From Cyanobacteria bacterium UBA11153 (GTDB lineage: Bacteria > Cyanobacteriota > Cyanobacteriia > Cyanobacteriales > Coleofasciculaceae): a stretch of DNA of 10,587 nucleotides. The position numbers and the translations under genes were made by a program. Under the pieces are notes generated by a model. That model ran no database searches, had not been told where the DNA came from, and saw only the letters and a list, made by a program, of their open reading frames with translations. Shown in pieces: positions 7,064-10,587 of this stretch. Location: the NCBI GenBank assembly GCA_003511885.1, contig DOIX01000348.1:1-10587 (forward strand), in the 5' to 3' direction. Within the stretch, counting starts at the first letter, position 1, and every line of letters starts with the position of its first letter.

Positions 7064-7077
7064 TTGCTAATGGCTAT
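7043..7077. repeat. Heptamer array encoding both convergent C-termini (res and parD)
   Basis: Five units alternate TGGCTAA and TTGCTAA, the last being TGGCTAT. On the plus strand the array encodes the last six residues (WLIANG) and stop of the restriction subunit. On the minus strand it supplies the ParD stop and the codons of its final residues (SH and part of Y). The stop codons are three bases apart, with no terminator between. Confidence 0.9.
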
Positions 7078-7300
7078 AAACCGATTCCCGCAAACTTTGC
7101 CAATAATTCGATGTAACTTCCACTCCGTCAGAATTGATTCCTTCAAGTAACAGCGATTCCAACTTGGCTTGTGCCTTACGTTTTTGATCTTGCTTTACCA
7201 AATGCAAAAAATATTCGCTGATACTATTGTAATGACCTTCCGTTACCTGCGTCTCCAGATAAACTAGTACCTCATCAGGGAAAACTATATTTATGTTCAT
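7067..7300 (-). CDS. ParD-like ribbon-helix-helix antitoxin, apparently solitary
   Basis: This 77-residue protein has the ParD layout. A short beta strand (NINIVF) is followed by helix A (about 8-20) and the turn EGHYNSISEY, which matches the G-x-Y-x-S-x-S-E pattern. Helix B runs from about 27 to 42. An acidic C-terminal tail contains LESLLLEG and YWQSLRES, the part that in ParD proteins wraps the toxin. ParD normally neutralises a ParE-type toxin and represses its own operon through the RHH domain. The toxin would be expected downstream on the minus strand, but there the res gene begins after three bases, and no ParE- or RelE-like frame is visible in the window. A GAGGG lies 3 nt before the ATG. 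It may be an orphan antitoxin, a regulator of flanking genes, or a remnant. Confidence 0.72.
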   Translation of the reverse strand: MNINIVFPDEVLVYLETQVTEGHYNSISEYFLHLVKQDQKRKAQAKLESLLLEGINSDGVEVTSNYWQSLRESVYSH

Positions 7301-7336
7301 CAGCCCTCAACTATGACTACTACCAGTTTAGCATTT

Positions 7337-7434
7337 TCGGTATTCTCGTTCCTAGGTTGAAATAAGAGGCGGAGCCTCGGTATTCTCGTTCCCAGGTTTA
7401 ACCTGGGAACGAGGTTTGGGAGGCTCTGCCTCCC
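7337..7434. repeat. Compound palindromic repeat between parD and mod
   Basis: Three hairpins lie side by side. GAGGC-GGA-GCCTC (7366-7378) is followed by a 14-bp perfect palindrome around a single T (7385-7413, arms CTCGTTCCCAGGTT and complement), then GGGAGGC-TCT-GCCTCCC (7418-7434). The first and third also pair with each other with one wobble, so they can enclose the central hairpin. TCGGTATTCTCGTTCC-AGGTT occurs twice (7337-7358, 7377-7398) with one mismatch, 40 bp apart. Similar 'GGGAACGAG' palindromes are scattered in cyanobacterial genomes. The 299-bp gap 7301-7599 holds this element, a candidate promoter and a heptamer array; no other gene was seen. Confidence 0.85.
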
Positions 7435-7517
7435 TGCTATTGAGAATGGCGCAAGATGTGAGTTTCAATCAATGATACGGCTAACAGCTCAAGTCCATTA
7501 AAATGAACTAAAATTAG

Positions 7518-7523
7518 TATAAT
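7518..7523 (+). promoter_or_regulatory. Candidate -10 element for mod
   Basis: A perfect TATAAT in an AT-rich stretch lies 76 bp before the mod start, with no good -35. A small inverted repeat, GGTTTT (7534-7539) with AAAACC (7545-7550), lies in the would-be leader. If used, mod is transcribed separately from res. Confidence 0.4.
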
Positions 7524-7560
7524 TTATTCAGTCGGTTTTACCTAAAAACCAAGATTCTCG

Positions 7561-7596
7561 CCCCTTCTTCCTAGCCCCTAGCCCCTAGTCCCCTAA
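7561..7596. repeat. CCCCTAG heptamer array abutting the mod start codon
   Basis: Units CCCCTTC, TTCCTAG, two CCCCTAG and, after one extra T, CCCCTAA end 3 nt before the ATG at 7600. This is the same unit as at the end of dapF. The last unit supplies an in-frame TAA (7594-7596), so the coding frame cannot begin further upstream. Confidence 0.88.
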
Positions 7597-7599
7597 ATT

Positions 7600-10476
7600 A
7601 TGCCCAAGAAAAAAACACCCAAATCTCCCCCTCAAATAGACAGCCTCAAACACCAAGACAAACGCACCAACATCCCCACCGAAGAATTACGCGATTTCGT
7701 GACAGAAGCAGAAAAAACACCCAAAACCATCAGATATCCCCGCGATACATCCTTAGATCCTCAACTAGTATGGCAAGGGAAAGACGAACAAGACAATCAA
7801 GACTTAGAAGTTCCCGCCGTACCCATTTACATCCAAGAAAAAATTCATCCCCACGCCATTATTGAAGACTTCCGCACTCAATCTAAAAAAGAACAACCCG
7901 TACAACAACTCAGTTTATTTAGTGACTTTAACGGCTTAGAATTTGACCAACTAATTGACTTCTATCAGCATAAAGATGGAGTAAAATGGGCAAACCGGAT
8001 GATTCTCGGTGATTCTCTCTTAGTGATGAATTCCTTAGCCGAGAAAGAAGGATTAAAAGGTAAAGTTCAGATGATTTACCTGGATCCACCTTATGGGATA
8101 AAATTTGGCTCTAATTGGCAAGTTTCCACGCGCAAGCGAGATGTGAAAGATGGTAGCAGTGGAGATGTAACGCGACAACCGGAACAAGTAAAGGCTTTTC
8201 GGGATACTTGGGAGTTAGGGATTCATTCTTATTTGAGTTATTTAAGGGATAGGTTGGTAGTAGCGCGGGAGTTATTGACTGAAACTGGTAGTGTTTTTGT
8301 CCAGATTGGGGATGAGAATGTTCATTTGGTTAGGTGTTTGATGGATGAGGTTTTTGGGAGTGAGAATGTGGCTGGGCATATAACTTTCACGAAGACCAGC
8401 GGGTACTACACAAATCTATTAACAGGTGTAGCAGATCATCTTCTTTGGTATGGTAAAAGTTTACCAAATATTAAATATAGGCAACTTTACTTGGAGAAGA
8501 GTTTTAAGGGACAAGGAAGTGGCGAATATCGGAAATATCAATTATCTGATGGGCGAGAGTTTAATCTGCAATCAGATGATGAAGATATTAATCAAATACT
8601 AATATCATCTCGCCTATTTAGAGCTGATAACTTTACCAGTCAAGGGAATCCAGATTTTTCCGTAAAAGTTGAAGGGAGAAATTTTTGTGCGCCCTACAAA
8701 ACAAATTTGCAGGGTATGTACAGACTGGTAAAAGCAGGGAGAGTCATAACCCGTCGTAGTTCTTTGGGATATAAGCGTTTCATGGATGATTTCCCCGCAT
8801 ACCCAATTAATACCCTATGGTCTGATACAGTTATTGCTGGTCAAAGAGGAGAGAAGGTTTATGTAGTTCAGACCTTACCAAAAGTAATCGAACGCTGCAT
8901 CTTAATGACAACTGATCCAGGAGACTTAGTAATAGATCCCACCTGCGGAAGTGGAACCACAGCTTATGTAGCGGAACAATGGGGAAGACGTTGGATAACA
9001 ATTGATACTAGCCGCGTAGCATTAGCCCTCGCGAGAACTAGGTTAATGTCAGCAAAATATCCCTATTACCTATTAGCAGATTCTCCTGAAGGTATTGAGA
9101 AAGAATCAGAAATTACTGGAAAGATCCCCCCAACCCCCCTTACTAAGGGGGGCGAAGAGCGTAGAATTAATAAGGGGGGCGAAGAGTTAAGAATTACTAA
9201 TCAAACCCCCCTTACTAAGGGGGGCGAAGGGGGGATCAAAACAGAAAACGATATCCGCAAAGGCTTCGTATATAAAAGAGTCCCCCACATCACCCTAAAA
9301 TCCATCGCTAATAACCCAGAAATCGACACAATCCATAGCAAATGGGAGAAACAACTAGAACCCATCCGCACCCAACTCAACCAAATCCTGAAAAAATCCT
9401 GGGAGGAATGGGAAATCCCCCGTGAAGCCGAAGCCAAATGGACAGAGGAAGCAAAAGACTTATTAATAAAATGGTGGGAAAAAAGACAAAAGCGCCAAAA
9501 AGAAATCGATGAATCAATTTCCCGTCACGCAGATACCGAAATCCTTTACGATCAACCATTTGAAGATAGTAAAAAATTGCGGGTAACAGGACCATTTACC
9601 GTCGAAAGTCTCTCCCCACATCGCGTACTTTCCACCGATGAAGCACATCCCCATTCAGAAGAGGCTGGAATTCAACAAGCATCCGACGAATTTGAAATCA
9701 GAATTATCGAAAATCTCAGTAAAGCCGGAATCCAAAATACCATCAAACAACAACGGCTTAAATTTGATTTCCTCGAACCTCATCCCGGTACTTGGTTACA
9801 CGCCACAGGCGAATATACTGAAACTGATGGTACAGTAAAACGAGTCGCTATTTCCATCGGTTCAGAATATGGTACTGTCGGTTCAGAGCAAATCAAAGAA
9901 GCAGCCAAAGAAGCAGTTAAAGGTTTAGGTTATGACTTACTGATAGTCTGTGGTTTTGCATTTGACTCCAGTGTCTTTGAAGAATCAAAACGCTACGGTA
10001 AATTACAAGTATTAATTACGCGGATGAACCCCGACTTACTCCTCGGTGATGAACTCCTGAAAAAAACCGCCGCAGCTAATCTATTCATGGTATTTGGCGA
10101 ACCAGATATCGAAATTAACAAAGAGAATGGTAAATTAATCGTCAAACTCAATGGATTAGATATCTACGACCCCACAACTGGAGAAATTCGCAGCAACTCT
10201 ACAAATGATATCGCCTGTTGGTTTATCGACACCGACTATAATGAAGAAAGTTTCTTTGTCCGCCACGCTTATTTTACTGGCGCAAATGAACCCTACGATA
10301 AACTAAAACGAGCCTTAAAAGCCGACATTGACGAAACCGCTTGGTTAACACTCTATTCTACCATCAGTCGTCCCTTCGATCCACCCCAAACTAAAGAAGG
10401 AAAACCAGGAAAAATAGCCGTAAAAGTAATTAACCACTATGGCGATGAAGTCCTAAAAGTTTACGAAGTTCCATAG
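7600..10476 (+). CDS. Beta-class DNA methyltransferase, modification subunit of the type III-like pair
   Basis: This 958-residue SAM-dependent enzyme is expected to methylate adenine (N6; N4-cytosine less likely) at the site cut by the neighbouring restriction subunit. Motif order is beta class: catalytic DPPYG (162-166) comes first, a variable target-recognition region lies at about 230-420, a motif X-like LPKVIERCI follows, then the SAM-binding DPTCGSGTT (446-454). It is much longer than classical Mod proteins. About 150 charged residues precede the catalytic core, and about 390 residues of uncertain role follow the insert. That tail begins GFVYKRVPHITLKSIANN, has a Trp/Lys/Glu-rich helical stretch (about 577-642) and an alpha/beta region (about 745-860). 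Residues 509-546 are encoded by an in-frame repeat. The start is the first ATG after an in-frame TAA, with no Shine-Dalgarno. Composition swings strongly inside the gene. Confidence 0.92.
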   Translation: MPKKKTPKSPPQIDSLKHQDKRTNIPTEELRDFVTEAEKTPKTIRYPRDTSLDPQLVWQGKDEQDNQDLEVPAVPIYIQEKIHPHAIIEDFRTQSKKEQPVQQLSLFSDFNGLEFDQLIDFYQHKDGVKWANRMILGDSLLVMNSLAEKEGLKGKVQMIYLDPPYGIKFGSNWQVSTRKRDVKDGSSGDVTRQPEQVKAFRDTWELGIHSYLSYLRDRLVVARELLTETGSVFVQIGDENVHLVRCLMDEVFGSENVAGHITFTKTSGYYTNLLTGVADHLLWYGKSLPNIKYRQLYLEKSFKGQGSGEYRKYQLSDGREFNLQSDDEDINQILISSRLFRADNFTSQGNPDFSVKVEGRNFCAPYKTNLQGMYRLVKAGRVITRRSSLGYKRFMDDFPAYPINTLWSDTVIAGQRGEKVYVVQTLPKVIERCILMTTDPGDLVIDPTCGSGTTAYVAEQWGRRWITIDTSRVALALARTRLMSAKYPYYLLADSPEGIEKESEITGKIPPTPLTKGGEERRINKGGEELRITNQTPLTKGGEGGIKTENDIRKGFVYKRVPHITLKSIANNPEIDTIHSKWEKQLEPIRTQLNQILKKSWEEWEIPREAEAKWTEEAKDLLIKWWEKRQKRQKEIDESISRHADTEILYDQPFEDSKKLRVTGPFTVESLSPHRVLSTDEAHPHSEEAGIQQASDEFEIRIIENLSKAGIQNTIKQQRLKFDFLEPHPGTWLHATGEYTETDGTVKRVAISIGSEYGTVGSEQIKEAAKEAVKGLGYDLLIVCGFAFDSSVFEESKRYGKLQVLITRMNPDLLLGDELLKKTAAANLFMVFGEPDIEINKENGKLIVKLNGLDIYDPTTGEIRSNSTNDIACWFIDTDYNEESFFVRHAYFTGANEPYDKLKRALKADIDETAWLTLYSTISRPFDPPQTKEGKPGKIAVKVINHYGDEVLKVYEVP
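9124..9237. repeat. C6/G6 palindromic 'LTKGG' repeat inserted in frame in mod
   Basis: The segment is bounded by GATCCCCCC (9123-9131) and GGGGGGATC (9229-9237), which are inverted ends. Inside are two CCCCCCTTACTAAGGGGGG palindromes (9134-9152 and 9206-9224) and a 27-bp tandem duplication (9144-9170, 9171-9197). From 9124 it is 114 bp, exactly 38 codons, and encodes PLTKGGE twice and KGGEE-type units. Sequences of this type are dispersed in cyanobacterial genomes. Confidence 0.88.
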
Positions 10477-10536
10477 AGAGGTTATCGCAAAAGGCGAGCA
10501 TCCCGTGAGGGAAGAAATGCAGATTGTATTCTTGCT

Positions 10537-10566
10537 CCCCCCCTTCACAAAGGGGGGTGGGGGGGG
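10537..10566. repeat. C6/G6 palindromic repeat downstream of mod
   Basis: CCCCCCTT (10538-10545) pairs with AAGGGGGG (10550-10557) around CACA, followed by a second G-run. It is a relative of the element inside mod. It could end mod transcription as a strong hairpin, but no U-run follows. A smaller TCCC-GTGA-GGGA hairpin sits just upstream (10501-10512). Confidence 0.75.
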
Positions 10567-10587
10567 TAAAAACTTTGGCAAAAACAA

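Noticed and set aside
6700..7066. ParE- or RelE-like toxin expected downstream of parD on the minus strand
   Set aside because: No minus-strand frame of toxin size is visible here; this stretch codes for the nuclease end of res.
9201..9595. Minus-strand open frames over the repeat and helical region of mod
   Set aside because: The 'SPPLVRGV' peptide is just the reverse reading of the palindromic repeat; no independent start signal was found.
10537..10566. Intrinsic terminator for mod
   Set aside because: The hairpin is strong but followed by a G-run and no U-tract, and the same sequence type occurs inside a coding region, so it is called as a dispersed repeat instead.

Overview
The window looks like a piece of a cyanobacterial chromosome, most likely from a filamentous species. 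Evidence: five HIP1 octamers (GCGATCGC), a cyanobacterial-type Hfq, a ComFB/CdgR-type protein, several short tandem heptamer arrays of the kind common in filamentous cyanobacterial genomes, and the C6/G6 'LTKGG' palindromic repeat. No tRNA, rRNA, CRISPR array, transposase or phage gene was seen.

Left half (1-3900) is housekeeping and cell-envelope material. A heptamer array runs into the stop codon of dapF (minus strand, diaminopimelate epimerase). dapF is divergent from hfq (plus), 69 bp apart. A secreted M23/LytM peptidase (plus) and a ComFB-family second-messenger protein (plus) follow. A membrane-anchored L,D-transpeptidase (YkuD fold, minus) is convergent with comFB. DapF makes the meso-diaminopimelate that L,D-transpeptidases crosslink and that M23 enzymes act next to, so three of five genes concern peptidoglycan.

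Right half (3900-10587) is a defence locus. A 1012-residue type III-like restriction subunit (superfamily 2 helicase plus C-terminal nuclease) is followed by a small reverse-strand ParD-like antitoxin without a visible toxin. Next comes a 299-bp spacer with nested palindromes, then a 958-residue beta-class DNA methyltransferase. Together they look like a non-canonical type III-like restriction-modification pair: restriction gene first, not overlapping, with an apparently separate promoter for the methyltransferase.

The most unusual thread is repeat DNA inside or touching coding sequence. Period-7 arrays supply the stop codons of dapF, res and parD, abut the start of mod, sit in frame inside the L,D-transpeptidase gene, and fill the gap before res. 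A roughly 114-bp G/C-tract palindromic element sits in frame inside mod, with a related copy just after it. The restriction subunit has Ser where the ExK nuclease lysine is expected. I do not see a clearly new multi-gene system. The best candidates for novelty are the ParD-containing R-M locus, the repeat-built protein segments and the altered nuclease motif.
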